64,000 nt of DNA from Streptomyces sp. NBC_00247 (GTDB lineage Bacteria; Actinomycetota; Actinomycetes; Streptomycetales; Streptomycetaceae). Positions 52,940 to 62,653 of the stretch are shown here, piece after piece (positions within the stretch are counted from its first letter, which is position 1; each line of letters begins with the position of its first letter). The position numbers and the translations under genes were made by a program. A model generated the notes under the pieces. That model saw only the letters and a list, made by a program, of their open reading frames with translations. It ran no database searches and was not told the origin of the DNA. Location of the stretch: the NCBI RefSeq assembly GCF_036188265.1, contig NZ_CP108093.1, forward strand, positions 1,984,001 to 2,048,000, written 5' to 3'.

Positions 52940-54415
52940 TCAGCGGTCGGCGCTGACCGGGAGGTCGAGCAGCACCTGGGTGCCGCGTTCCGGGGCGGCC
53001 ACCATGTCGAAGCTGCCGCCCAGTTCGCCCTCGACCAGCGTGCGCACGATCTGGAGTCCCAGGTTGCCGGCCTTACGGGGGTCGAAGCCCTCGGGGAGAC
53101 CGCATCCGTCGTCCTGCACGGTGATGAGCAGCCGGCCGTCCCGGGACGATCCGCCCCGCACCGCGGAGACCTCGACCGTGCCGCTGTCGCCCTCGCTGAA
53201 CGCGTGTTCCAGGGCGTTCTGCAGGACTTCGGTGAGCACCATGGAGAGCGGGGTGGCCACGTCCGCGTCCAGGACGCCGAAGCGTCCGGTGCGCCGGCAG
53301 GTGACCTTGCCGGGCGAGATCTCGGCGACCATGGAGATGACCCGGTCGGCGATCTCGTCGAACTCGACGCGCTCGTCCAGATTCTGGGACAACGTCTCAT
53401 GGACGATGGCGATCGAACCGACGCGCCGCACCGCCTCGTTGAGCGCCTCGCGCCCCTGTACGGAGTCCATCCGGCGGGCCTGGAGACGCAACAGGGCGGC
53501 CACCGTCTGGAGGTTGTTCTTGACCCGGTGGTGGATCTCCCGGATCGTCGCGTCCTTGGTTATCAACTCGCGTTCACGACGGCGCAGTTCCGTGACGTCC
53601 CGGAGAAGCACCAGCGATCCGATCCGGGCCCCCTTGGGCTTGAGCGGGATCGCCCGGAACTGGATGACGCCGCTGGCGCACTCCACTTCGAACTCGCGGG
53701 GCGCGTAGCCGCTCGCGACCTTGGCCAAAGCTTCGTCCACCGGCCCCCGGGACGGGGCGAGTTCGGCGGTGGTCTGGCCGAGGTGGAGACCGACGATGTC
53801 GGAGGCGAGGCCGAGCCGGTGGTAGGCGGAGAGGCCGTTGGGGCTGGCGTACTGCACGACCCCGTCGGCGTCGAGCCGGATGAGCCCGTCGCCGACGCGC
53901 GGGGACGCGTCCATGTCGACCTGCTGGCCGGGGAACGGGAAGGCCCCCGCGGCGATCATCTGGGCGAGGTCGGCGGCGGACTGGAGGTAGGTGAGTTCCA
54001 GCCTGGAAGGGGTCCGCACGGTCAGCAGATTGGTGTTGCGCGCGATGACGCCGAGGATGCGGCCCTCGCGGCGGACCGGGATGGCCTCGACGCGTACCGG
54101 CACCTCCTCCCGCCACTCCGGGTCGCCCTCGCGCACGATCCGCCCCTCGTCCAGGGCGGCGTCCAGCAGCGGGCGACGGCCGCGCGGCACCAGATGGCCG
54201 ACCATGTCGTCCTGGTAGGAGGTCGGGCCGGTGTTGGGGCGCATCTGCGCGACGGAGACGTACCGGGTCCCGTCCCGGGTCGGAACCCAGAGGACGAGGT
54301 CGGCGAAGGACAGGTCGGAGAGCAGCTGCCACTCCGAGACCAGCAGGTGGAGCCATTCGAGATCGGTGTCGCTCAGGGCTGTGTGCTGGCGGACGAGGTC
54401 GTTCATGGAGGGCAC
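52940..54415 (-). CDS. pdtaS: PdtaS-like sensor histidine kinase (HisKA_2/HWE group)
   Basis: 491 residues. The N-terminal GAF-like domain (FADLVLWVPTRDGTRYVSVAQMRPNTGPTSYQDDMVG) is followed by a PAS domain (about 195-300, DADGVVQYASPNGLSAYHRLG) and the HisKA_2 H-box with EIHHRVKNNLQTVAALLRLQARR, then a GHKL ATPase. It lacks membrane helices, so it is cytosolic. In mycobacteria PdtaS senses copper and NO and works with the antiterminator PdtaR. The GTG at 54415 is used because TACGCT seven bases before it suggests a leaderless start; an ATG at 54406 follows. Confidence 0.9.
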   Translation of the reverse strand: MPSMNDLVRQHTALSDTDLEWLHLLVSEWQLLSDLSFADLVLWVPTRDGTRYVSVAQMRPNTGPTSYQDDMVGHLVPRGRRPLLDAALDEGRIVREGDPEWREEVPVRVEAIPVRREGRILGVIARNTNLLTVRTPSRLELTYLQSAADLAQMIAAGAFPFPGQQVDMDASPRVGDGLIRLDADGVVQYASPNGLSAYHRLGLASDIVGLHLGQTTAELAPSRGPVDEALAKVASGYAPREFEVECASGVIQFRAIPLKPKGARIGSLVLLRDVTELRRRERELITKDATIREIHHRVKNNLQTVAALLRLQARRMDSVQGREALNEAVRRVGSIAIVHETLSQNLDERVEFDEIADRVISMVAEISPGKVTCRRTGRFGVLDADVATPLSMVLTEVLQNALEHAFSEGDSGTVEVSAVRGGSSRDGRLLITVQDDGCGLPEGFDPRKAGNLGLQIVRTLVEGELGGSFDMVAAPERGTQVLLDLPVSADR

Positions 54416-54499
54416 ATGTGCGAGCGTACCCGTGGATACCGAGAGGTTCCGAACCGAGCGGGAGCCCGTCCCCGCCCTCGGGAGCGGCGACGCCGTGTA

Positions 54500-54558
54500 C
54501 AGAACGGCACCGCACCACCAGAATCGGTACCGCGTCAGCAGAATCGATACCGCAGACG
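54500..54558. repeat. three degenerate 20-bp tandem repeats
   Basis: Units begin CAGAACGGCACCG (54500), CAGAATCGGTACCG (54519) and CAGAATCGATACCG (54539). They lie between the kinase start and an orphan dre box. Confidence 0.55.
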
Positions 54559-54574
54559 CATGGACACCGACAAA

Positions 54575-54586
54575 TGGTCTAGTCCA
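54575..54586. promoter_or_regulatory. orphan dre-like DasR box
   Basis: TGGTCTAGTCCA matches the DasR responsive element (A/G/C TGGTCTAGACCA) except for one position. It is 160 bases upstream of the pdtaS start and 550 bases upstream of nagB, far from any das gene promoter. Confidence 0.6.
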
Positions 54587-55091
54587 CAATACAGAAACAA
54601 GAACCTCCGCCCTCCCCGCACAGGAGGACGGACCGAGGCACCCGCGCTCTCTGCCCTGATCGCGCCGGCGCCTCGTACGGCCGGAGGCACCGCACACCGC
54701 CGGCCGAGCAGCTCCGGGCTGCGGTACCGGGCGGGCCGAGGGTCCCTCCCGGTGCCGTGGCCCGCGGGTCGGGCACGACGCCGCCCCGCACGGCACCTCG
54801 CACCCCTTCGCGCGCGTCATGTTCCGACGCCCGGACGACGGTGCCCGCACGACGGCCCCCGGACGACTCCGCCTCGCGTCCCGCTCCGGCCCCGCCCGCA
54901 CCGGCCCACCACCCCCGGCCTGCCCCGCCCGCGCGGGCTCGGGCCCGGGTCGCGCACCCTCCACATCTGCGGACAATTGACTCAAGTCGACCCCCGCCGC
55001 ACGACGTCCCGCGACCAGCCACCGGACGATGACCCAAATGCGGAAGGCACCTGTTCCCCAGGCGTGGAACTCTGTTAAATTTGGACCAGAT

Positions 55092-55103
55092 TGGTCTATA
55101 CCA
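55092..55103 (+). promoter_or_regulatory. dre box of nagB
   Basis: TGGTCTATACCA, one mismatch to the dre consensus, 35 bases before the nagB GTG. DasR represses nagB through such a site in S. coelicolor; glucosamine-6-phosphate relieves it. Confidence 0.85.
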
Positions 55104-55138
55104 CACACGTCGTCATTGATCAGATCGGCAGGCACAGC

Positions 55139-55924
55139 GTGGAAGTTGTCATCGTCCCGGACGCAGCGGCAGGCGGCGAGCTCATCGCGGAGGCCATGGG
55201 CGCGCTGCTGAGCCGCAAGCCCTACGCCCTGCTCGGCGTCGCCACCGGCTCGACCCCGCTGCCCATCTACCGGTCCCTGGCCGAAAAGGTGCGCTCGGGC
55301 GCGGTGGACGCTTCCCGGGCCCGGATCTGTCAGCTCGACGAGTACGTCGGGCTCCCCGCCGGGCACCCGGAGTCCTACCGCTCCGTCGTGCTGCGCGAGG
55401 TCGTGGAGCCGCTCGGCCTGACCGAGTCCTCCTTCATGGGCCCGGACGGCTCCGCCGAGGACGTCCAGGCGGCCTGCGAGGCCTACGACAGGGCGCTGAC
55501 CGAGGCCGGCGGCGTCGACCTCCAGCTGCTCGGCATCGGCACGGACGGGCACATCGGCTTCAACGAGCCCTGTTCCTCGCTCGCCTCGCGCACCCGGATC
55601 AAGACGCTCACCGAGCAGACCCGGGTGGACAACGCCCGCTTCTTCGACGACGACATCGACCAGGTGCCGCACCACGTCATCACCCAGGGCATCGGCACCA
55701 TCCTGGAGTCGCGCCACGCGATCCTGCTGGCCACCGGCGAGGGCAAGGCCGACGCGGTCGCGCTGACCGTCGAGGGGCCGGTCGCCTCCGTGGTACCCGC
55801 CTCCGCGCTCCAACTGCACCCGCGCGCCACGATCGTGGTGGACGAGGCGGCGGCCTCCAAGCTGAAACTGGCCGACTACTTCCGCCACACCTTCGCCTCC
55901 AAGCCCTCCTGGCAAGGCCTGTAA
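55139..55924 (+). CDS. nagB: glucosamine-6-phosphate deaminase NagB
   Basis: 261 residues, family standard. LLGVATGSTPLPIY binds the sugar phosphate, Asp67/Glu68 in QLDEYVGL is the general-base region, and IGTDGHIGFNEPCSSLASRTR holds the catalytic His. It converts GlcN-6-P to fructose-6-P plus ammonia, the last step of GlcNAc use; its substrate is also the DasR effector. The GTG at 55139 with GGCAGG upstream gives the 261-residue form; earlier in-frame codons overlap the dre. Confidence 0.95.
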   Translation: MEVVIVPDAAAGGELIAEAMGALLSRKPYALLGVATGSTPLPIYRSLAEKVRSGAVDASRARICQLDEYVGLPAGHPESYRSVVLREVVEPLGLTESSFMGPDGSAEDVQAACEAYDRALTEAGGVDLQLLGIGTDGHIGFNEPCSSLASRTRIKTLTEQTRVDNARFFDDDIDQVPHHVITQGIGTILESRHAILLATGEGKADAVALTVEGPVASVVPASALQLHPRATIVVDEAAASKLKLADYFRHTFASKPSWQGL

Positions 55925-56119
55925 GCCCCCCCACGGGCGCCACGGTCGCCACGGCCCCGGCGTCCGCACCGCGTGAAGGAAGGGCCGGTCACCGCCCAGG
56001 ACGCCGTTGGTCCATCCGGTTCCTTGCGCGGGGGCGTCCGGCAGAACGTCCTCCGGCTCCTCCTTCCACCGGCCGCGCGGCCCGAGCGGGTTGGTCCCCA
56101 TTTTCTGCAGGACGCCCGC

Positions 56120-56440
56120 TCACGGGCCGCCGTCGTCGCGCGTGACTGCCGACCGCTGACTGCCGGTGTCCGGCTCGGCGCGTGGGCGGCGGAGCATGAT
56201 CATGAGGAAAGCGGCCACAGCGAGGGCGGTGCCGAGCACGACTGACACCATGGCCGTGTCCGAGACGGCCCGCCAAGTGGCGCTGGTCGCGGGCCGGCAC
56301 ACCGGATCGCACTCCCACGCGGTCGCCCGATGCCCCTTGGCGGACCAACCGGCGGTCAGGCCGAGGCCGAAGAGCAGGACGCCGGCCCAGAATATTCGGC
56401 GGACCACCAGCAGGTACCTACGCGAATGGGTATCGACCAT
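56120..56440 (-). CDS. small membrane protein
   Basis: 106 residues: a basic start (MVDTHSRRYLLVVRRIFWAGVLLFGLGLTAGW) with one helix, a loop with two Cys (ECDPVCRP), and a second helix (TAMVSVVLGTALAVAAFLMIML) with a polar tail. No family recognised. An upstream start at 56494 would add 18 residues (MAGSTALPGNSGPWEPGV). It may be an envelope protein, but nothing links it to the das genes except position. Confidence 0.6.
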   Translation of the reverse strand: MVDTHSRRYLLVVRRIFWAGVLLFGLGLTAGWSAKGHRATAWECDPVCRPATSATWRAVSDTAMVSVVLGTALAVAAFLMIMLRRPRAEPDTGSQRSAVTRDDGGP

Positions 56441-56514
56441 CACACCAGGTTCCCAGGGCCCGGAGTTCCCGGGCAATGCGGTAGAACCAGCCATGATCGG
56501 GCGGCGGCCCCGAA

Positions 56515-56594
56515 GGCGGAGGGGCCGGTCACCAGGTGGGAGGCTGCCGCGGAATTCGCCTGCAGCGTCCCAGGTGGTGACCGGCCCCTCCGCC
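56515..56594 (-). terminator. terminator after dasD
   Basis: A 20-bp perfect stem (56515-56534 with 56575-56594) with a 40-base loop that can fold further, beginning 14 bases after the dasD stop. Confidence 0.85.
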
Positions 56595-56608
56595 AGTCGC
56601 GCGCGCCG

Positions 56609-58150
56609 TCACGCCCCGGTGAGGGCCTCCGCCGCGGCGAGGCCGCAGACGCGGGCGGCACCGTGGGTCTCCACGTACAGCGCCCCCCTCGGCGCGGAGT
56701 ACGGCAGGCCCATCTCCACGACCACCGTGTCGGGGCGCCGGGCGAGCAGGGCGTCGACCGCCGCCGCCATCCACGGGTGGCGGTGGGCGTCGCGGACGAC
56801 CGCGACGACGCGACGCTCCCCCGCGGCCGCGAGGGCGTCCGCCACCGGGTCCCCGCTGTCGATCCCGTAGGTCGCACCGGTGGTGCCGGGCAGCAGGCGG
56901 GTCAGCTCGGCGGCCACGCCCCACGGGGTCTCGGCGCCGACGGCGACGTTGGCCACCGGGGTGAAGGCGGCGACGTGGACCGGAGCGTCCAGCCGGGGGC
57001 CGTCACCGCTCACCCGTACCGCGCGGCGGGCCGCGACGAGACCGATGTTCGCGTCGTACCCGTCGGGCAGTCCGGTCGCGGTGCCGGGCGCGGTCCCCTC
57101 CTGCACTGCCGCGCCCGGCTCCGGGACCGCCCCCCTCGCACCGCGCGTCCAGGACGCGAGTGCCCGTACACGTGCGGCGGCGTCGGCCAGCCGCTCCTCT
57201 GCCAGCTCCCCGCCGCGCACGGCGGCGACCAGCGCGTCGCGCAGCCGCTCCACCGTGGCGTCGTCCTCCAGCCCGCCGCCGACGCACAGGGCGTCGGCGC
57301 CGGCCGCTATCGCGAGGACCGAGCCGCGCTCGATCCCGTACGTCGCCGCGATGGCCTGCATCTCCACCGCGTCGGTGACGATGAGTCCCTCGTAACCGAG
57401 TTCACCGCGGAGCAGACCGGTGAGGATCTGCGGGCTGAGCGTCGCGGGGCGGTCGGGGTCGAGGGCGGGGAGCAGGATGTGCGCGCTCATCACCGACTTC
57501 GACCCCGCGGCGATGGCGGCCTTGAAGGGCACCAGTTCGCGGGCGTGCAGGGTCTCCAGACCGACGTCGATCCGGGGCAGCGCGTGGTGCGAGTCGACCG
57601 CGGTGTCGCCGTGGCCGGGGAAGTGCTTCGTGCAGGCGGCGACCCCGGCGGCCTGGATGCCCTCGACGTACGCGGCGGTGTGCCGGGCCACCAGGGCGGG
57701 ATCGGCACCGAAGGAGCGTACGCCGATGACGGGGTTGTCCGGGTTGGAGTTGACGTCCGCGGACGGCGCCCAGTTGAGGTTGACGCCGCACTCGATGAGC
57801 CGGCGGCCCAACTCGTGGGCGACGGCCCGGGTCAGCGCGGGGTCGTCCACGGAACCGAGGGCGTGGTTGCCGGGGAAGGACGAGCCGTCGCGCACCTCCA
57901 GGCGGGTGACGTCGCCACCCTCCTCGTCGATGGCGACGAGTACGTCGTCGCACTCGGCCCGCAGTTGGGCGGTGAGCGCGGCGAGCTGGCCGGGCGAGAC
58001 GATGTTGCGGCCGAACAGGCCGACGGAGGTGAGGCCTTCGCCGACGCGGCGCAGCAGCCAGTCGGGCGCGGTGGTGCCGGTGAAGCCCGGCTGGAGGACC
58101 GCGAGCGCGTCACGGGTGACGGTGTCGGTGGAGGAGGCAAGAGTGGTCAT
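56609..58150 (-). CDS. dasD: GH3 beta-N-acetylhexosaminidase DasD
   Basis: 513 residues. The GH3 NagZ-type signature KHFPGHGDTAVDSHHALP carries the catalytic His/Asp dyad and the DAVEMQAI region the nucleophile Asp (VTDAVEM). It cleaves GlcNAc from chitobiose inside the cell after import; no signal peptide is present. It follows dasC by 9 bases, and its product GlcNAc-6-P path feeds nagB. The C-terminal 180 residues form a second domain, as in many actinobacterial GH3 members. Confidence 0.92.
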   Translation of the reverse strand: MTTLASSTDTVTRDALAVLQPGFTGTTAPDWLLRRVGEGLTSVGLFGRNIVSPGQLAALTAQLRAECDDVLVAIDEEGGDVTRLEVRDGSSFPGNHALGSVDDPALTRAVAHELGRRLIECGVNLNWAPSADVNSNPDNPVIGVRSFGADPALVARHTAAYVEGIQAAGVAACTKHFPGHGDTAVDSHHALPRIDVGLETLHARELVPFKAAIAAGSKSVMSAHILLPALDPDRPATLSPQILTGLLRGELGYEGLIVTDAVEMQAIAATYGIERGSVLAIAAGADALCVGGGLEDDATVERLRDALVAAVRGGELAEERLADAAARVRALASWTRGARGAVPEPGAAVQEGTAPGTATGLPDGYDANIGLVAARRAVRVSGDGPRLDAPVHVAAFTPVANVAVGAETPWGVAAELTRLLPGTTGATYGIDSGDPVADALAAAGERRVVAVVRDAHRHPWMAAAVDALLARRPDTVVVEMGLPYSAPRGALYVETHGAARVCGLAAAEALTGA

Positions 58151-58159
58151 GGGGCCGCA

Positions 58160-58999
58160 CTATCCCTTCACTGCGCCGTCGGTCAGACCGCTCACGGCCT
58201 TGCGCTGCAGGAAGACGAAGAGGACGAGGATCGGGACCGCGAAGACGGAGGAGGCCGCCATGGTGGCACCCCAGTCGTCGCCGAACTGGGTCTGGAACTG
58301 CGACAGCCACAGCGGCAGGGTCTGCGCCTCCGCCTGCTTGTTCAGGACCAGGACGAGGGGGAACTCGTTCCAGGCGGTGATGAAGCCGAACAGCGAGGTG
58401 GACATCAGGCCGGGCGCGAGCAGCGGCAGGATCACCTTGACGAACGCCTGCGGCCGGGTGCAGCCGTCCACCATCGCGGACTCCTCCAGCTCCCTGGGCA
58501 CGGAGGCGACGAAGCCCCGCAGGGTCAGGAGCGTGAAGGGCAGGATCATGACCATGTAGAACAGGGTCAGCGGTATCAGGCTGTTGAGCATGTCCGAGTC
58601 ACGCACGATGAAGTAGATCGCGATGACCATGACTTCCCACGGCGCCATCTGGGCCACCATGAAGCCGATGATGAACCCCTTGCGTCCCTTGAAGCGCATC
58701 CGGGCCAGGGCGAACGAGCCGGCCAGCGCGAGGGCGAGGGAGAGGGCCACGGCGACGACGGTGACGGTGAGGGAGTTCCGGACCATGGTCCAGAAGTTGT
58801 CGGCGGCGAGCGCGGTCCGGAAGTGGTCGAGCGTGATGTGGGTCGGGATCCACACCGGGTCGTCCGAGACGATGTCCGGGGTCGGCTTGAAGGCCGTGGC
58901 GAACATCCAGTACACGGGGAAGACGAAGCCGACGACCATGACGAGCGCCGTGGCGTTGGGCCAGATACGGCCGAAACGTGACGAAGCCGAGCGCTTCAC
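58160..58999 (-). CDS. dasC: DasC chitobiose ABC permease
   Basis: 279 residues, MalG-type. Six membrane helices and the EAA loop EESAMVDGCTRPQAFVKVILPLLAPGLM, which contacts the ATPase (MsiK in Streptomyces, encoded elsewhere). The GTG start overlaps the dasB stop (GTGA), and 9 bases separate it from dasD. Confidence 0.93.
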   Translation of the reverse strand: MKRSASSRFGRIWPNATALVMVVGFVFPVYWMFATAFKPTPDIVSDDPVWIPTHITLDHFRTALAADNFWTMVRNSLTVTVVAVALSLALALAGSFALARMRFKGRKGFIIGFMVAQMAPWEVMVIAIYFIVRDSDMLNSLIPLTLFYMVMILPFTLLTLRGFVASVPRELEESAMVDGCTRPQAFVKVILPLLAPGLMSTSLFGFITAWNEFPLVLVLNKQAEAQTLPLWLSQFQTQFGDDWGATMAASSVFAVPILVLFVFLQRKAVSGLTDGAVKG

Positions 59000-59985
59000 A
59001 GCTCGTCCTCCCCTTGCTTGAGAACGATCCGGAGGTAGGAGGAGGTCAGCAGGAGCAGGATCACGATGGTCAGCAGCGCGATGGCCGAGCCCATGCCGTA
59101 GTGCTGGTTGCCGACGCCCTCGATGTAGGCGTACACGGGCAGGATCTCGGTGAGCCGGTCCGGGCCGCCCTCGTTGATCGCGAAGACCTGGGCGAACGCC
59201 TTGAAGACCCAGATGACTTCGAGGAAGGTGGTCGCGAAGAGGAAGGGCCGCAGGAACGGCATGGTGACCGAGGTGAAGCTCTTCCAGGCGCCGGCGCCGT
59301 CGAGCGAGGCGGCCTCGTAGAGCTCCTTGGGGATCGTCGTGGTGGCGGCGTACAGGTTGATCGCCACGAAGGGGATCGACTGCCACACGATGAGCACCGT
59401 GATGACGAAGAAGGTGGAGAACTGGCTGCCGGTCCAGTTGTAGTCGGCCATCGAGTGGAAGCCGATCTTGTCCAGCACCCAGTTGACGACACCGAACCGC
59501 GAGGCGAAGAGCCACTGGTAGACGGTGGTCGCGGCGATGACGGGCATCGCCCATGCGAGGACGAGGCCGATGAGCAGCGTGACCCGCATGCGCTTGCCGA
59601 GTTTGGCGAGCAGCAGTCCGGTGAGCGTACCGAAGATCATGATCAGGACCACGTTGGTGCCCGCGAAAACGATCGACCGGCCGGTGACGTTCCAGAAGTC
59701 CGCGTTGCCGAGGATCTCCTTGTAGTTGTCGACGCCGTTCCACTCGGAAATGTGCTGGATCAGCTGCCGCATGTTGAGGTTCTGGAACGACAGCAGGGTG
59801 TTCTTCACCAGCGGCCAGCCGAGGAACACCAGGGTCACGGCCACCGGAGGGGCCAGCAGCAGATAGGGGGCCAGCTGCGTTTTTCTGCCGCCGATACCGG
59901 ACGGGCCCGGTGTGCGGTCGGCCCGCTTCTTGACCTCCGCCGGACCGGAGGGCGGCCGTTCGGTCTGCACGGTCATGCTCGCCAT
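58996..59985 (-). CDS. dasB: DasB chitobiose ABC permease
   Basis: 329 residues, MalF-type with six helices and the EAA motif ELYEAASLDGAGAWKSFTSVTMPFLRP. A Pro-rich cytosolic N-terminus precedes the first helix. ATG 59985 has AAGAAAGAG before it; ATG 59976 is an alternative. It is separated from dasA by a 19-bp hairpin that probably limits read-through. Confidence 0.93.
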   Translation of the reverse strand: MASMTVQTERPPSGPAEVKKRADRTPGPSGIGGRKTQLAPYLLLAPPVAVTLVFLGWPLVKNTLLSFQNLNMRQLIQHISEWNGVDNYKEILGNADFWNVTGRSIVFAGTNVVLIMIFGTLTGLLLAKLGKRMRVTLLIGLVLAWAMPVIAATTVYQWLFASRFGVVNWVLDKIGFHSMADYNWTGSQFSTFFVITVLIVWQSIPFVAINLYAATTTIPKELYEAASLDGAGAWKSFTSVTMPFLRPFLFATTFLEVIWVFKAFAQVFAINEGGPDRLTEILPVYAYIEGVGNQHYGMGSAIALLTIVILLLLTSSYLRIVLKQGEDEL

Positions 59986-60013
59986 CTCTTTCTTGGCACC
60001 ATGGGACAACTCG

Positions 60014-60056
60014 GCTGCCGGGTGCGGACTCCTCGGTGGAGTCCGCACCCGGCAGC
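60014..60056 (-). terminator. intercistronic hairpin between dasA and dasB
   Basis: Perfect 19-bp stem (60014-60032 with 60038-60056), 5-base loop, six bases after the dasA stop. It probably keeps the binding protein in excess over the permeases, as in many ABC operons. Confidence 0.8.
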
Positions 60057-60062
60057 TCGGTC

Positions 60063-61346
60063 TTACTGCTGCTGCGCGAGGCGCTTGTTGAGCTCCGCCT
60101 CGACCTGCTTGGCGGCCTCTTCGTTCGACTTGCCGTTCAGGACCGCGGTCATGAAGGTCTTGATCGGGTTGGGCGCGTTCTCGACGGCGGCCCACTCGGG
60201 GATCAGCGGCGTGGTGCCACCGACCTTGGCGGCCGGCGCGGCAGCCTCGGCGACCACGTTGCCCGTGAGGTTGCTGTTCAGCGACTCCTTGTTCGGGATG
60301 ACACCGTTCAGCTTGGCGAGCTGGCCCTCGAATTGGTCGGAGAGCGCGAGCTTCAGGAACTCCTTGGCGAGGTCCTTCTTCTTGCTGCCCTCGGCGACCG
60401 CGAGGTTGGAGCCTCCGAGGAAGACACCCTCGGGCTTGTCGGCGGTCTCACCCGGGATGGTGAAGTAGCCGATCTCCTTCTCGATGGCGGGGTTGGCGGC
60501 GATGGCCGTGCCGGCCTCCCAGCCCATGCCGATGAAGGCGCCGGTCTTGCCCTTGGCGAAGACGTCGGCCTGCTGCGGGGTGGCCTCGTCCTTGTCCTTG
60601 GGGGCCTTGGAGTAGGCCTGGTACTTCTTGTAGATGTCCATCGCCGCGCCGATCTTCGGGTCGGCGAGGTTGGAGACCCACTTGTCCCCGTCCTTCTTCA
60701 CGAGGTCGGCACCCTGACCGATGGTGAGGCCGTCGAAGAAGTACCAGTTCTGGCCGGGCAGGTAGAGGGGCTCCGCCTTGCCCTTCGCCTTGATCTTGTC
60801 CAGGTCCGCGAAGAACTCGTCGCGGGTCTTCGGGGTGTCGGTGATCCCGGCATCCGCGAAGACGGACTTGTTGTAGATGACCACGCGGTTGGCGAAGTAC
60901 CACGGCGCGGCGTACTGGGTGCCGTCCACGACCGACGCCTTGTTGAGGCTCTCGGCCCAGTCGGTACCGATCTCCGACTTCACGTCGCCGAGGTCGGCGA
61001 GGCCGCCCGACTTCGCGTAGGCGGCCGTCTGGGTGTTGCCGATCTCGAAGACGTCCGGCGGGTTCTCCTCCGAGAGGGCGGTCGTCAGCTTCTGCTGGAT
61101 GCCGTCCCACTTCTGGACCTCGAACTTGACCGTGGCGCCGGTCTTCTTCTCGAACGCCGCGCTCAGGTCCTTCTGCCACTGGTCGGGCGTCGAGCCGTCC
61201 ATGGCCCACACCGTCAGCGTCTGGCCCTTGTAGCTGTCCGGACCTGCCGGCTTGGCGGTGTCCTTCTCGGTGTCGTCCGAGCCACATGCCGCGATCGAGA
61301 TCATCATGCCCGCGACGCCAATGGCCGCGATGAGCTTGCGCTTCAC
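60063..61346 (-). CDS. dasA: DasA chitobiose-binding lipoprotein
   Basis: 427 residues. Lipoprotein signal with Cys21 (SIAAC). The family 1 sugar-binding fold is seen in TLTVWAMDGSTPDQWQKDLSAAFEKKTGATVKFEVQKWDGIQQKLTTALSEENPPDVFEIGNT and later GAFIGMGWEAGTA. It binds (GlcNAc)2 and passes it to DasBC. The GTG has GAGGAGGG upstream. Two dre boxes lie 85-120 bases before the start. Confidence 0.95.
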   Translation of the reverse strand: MKRKLIAAIGVAGMMISIAACGSDDTEKDTAKPAGPDSYKGQTLTVWAMDGSTPDQWQKDLSAAFEKKTGATVKFEVQKWDGIQQKLTTALSEENPPDVFEIGNTQTAAYAKSGGLADLGDVKSEIGTDWAESLNKASVVDGTQYAAPWYFANRVVIYNKSVFADAGITDTPKTRDEFFADLDKIKAKGKAEPLYLPGQNWYFFDGLTIGQGADLVKKDGDKWVSNLADPKIGAAMDIYKKYQAYSKAPKDKDEATPQQADVFAKGKTGAFIGMGWEAGTAIAANPAIEKEIGYFTIPGETADKPEGVFLGGSNLAVAEGSKKKDLAKEFLKLALSDQFEGQLAKLNGVIPNKESLNSNLTGNVVAEAAAPAAKVGGTTPLIPEWAAVENAPNPIKTFMTAVLNGKSNEEAAKQVEAELNKRLAQQQ

Positions 61347-61430
61347 GTCAAACCCTCCTCAGGGATGCTGCAACCCCGCCCACCGCGAAGACATTCGACG
61401 AGTACTGCTGGGGCTGGACCTGGTCTTTAA

Positions 61431-61442
61431 TGGTTTAGACCA
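61431..61442 (-). promoter_or_regulatory. dre box 1 in the dasA-dasR interval
   Basis: TGGTTTAGACCA, 85 bases upstream of dasA; TGGACC/TGGTCT half sites just before it reinforce the match. Confidence 0.8.
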
Positions 61443-61454
61443 GCACCCGGAGCT

Positions 61455-61466
61455 TGGCCTAGACCT
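61455..61466 (-). promoter_or_regulatory. dre box 2 in the dasA-dasR interval
   Basis: TGGCCTAGACCT, 12 bases from box 1. Two dre elements are also known before dasA in S. coelicolor. Confidence 0.75.
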
Positions 61467-61526
61467 TTAGGGGTGTCAAGGGTGTATAAGAAGTGCACTC
61501 GCGTCCGTTATAGGACCGACACCTAG

Positions 61527-62456
<930 letters not shown>

Positions 62457-62474
62457 GCGGACCGGTTCCGTTCA

Positions 62475-62503
62475 CCCGCGCGTGCCAGGGATCGAACCCG
62501 TAG
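62475..62503 (-). other. tRNA 3'-end-like sequence
   Basis: On the minus strand, CTACGGGTTCGATCCCTGG followed by CACGCGCG looks like a T-arm plus acceptor 3' strand, but no matching 5' half lies within 90 bases. It could be an old att site or chance. Confidence 0.2.
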
Positions 62504-62586
62504 CGATCACTTTCAGCCATCGATGAACCACATCCGTTCCCTCTCCGTGCCGTTGACGGAAACAGTCCCGTCGCCGGGAAGTCATA

Positions 62587-62617
62587 CGGCCGGTGCACCC
62601 GGCCGGGGCACCGGCCG
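62587..62617 (+). terminator. hairpin after dasR
   Basis: A 10-bp perfect stem (62587-62596 with 62608-62617), 11-base loop, about 130 bases after the dasR stop. Confidence 0.55.
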
Positions 62618-62653
62618 GACCCACCGGCGGTCAGCGAGGAACGGAGTCAGACC

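Larger units (their letters stand above)
54416..55138. other. 723-bp gap with repeats and DasR-type boxes
   Basis: No credible gene is visible on either strand. It holds three 20-base repeats, an isolated dre-like box (54575) and the nagB dre (55092); much of 54700-55000 is very GC-rich and repetitive-looking without clear units. It might contain a small RNA or the scar of a lost gene. Confidence 0.5.

Noticed and set aside
54579..55106. Minus-strand frame of about 175 codons between pdtaS and nagB
   Set aside because: Composition is Arg/Gly/Ala low-complexity, without a ribosome site, and it overlaps the nagB operator.
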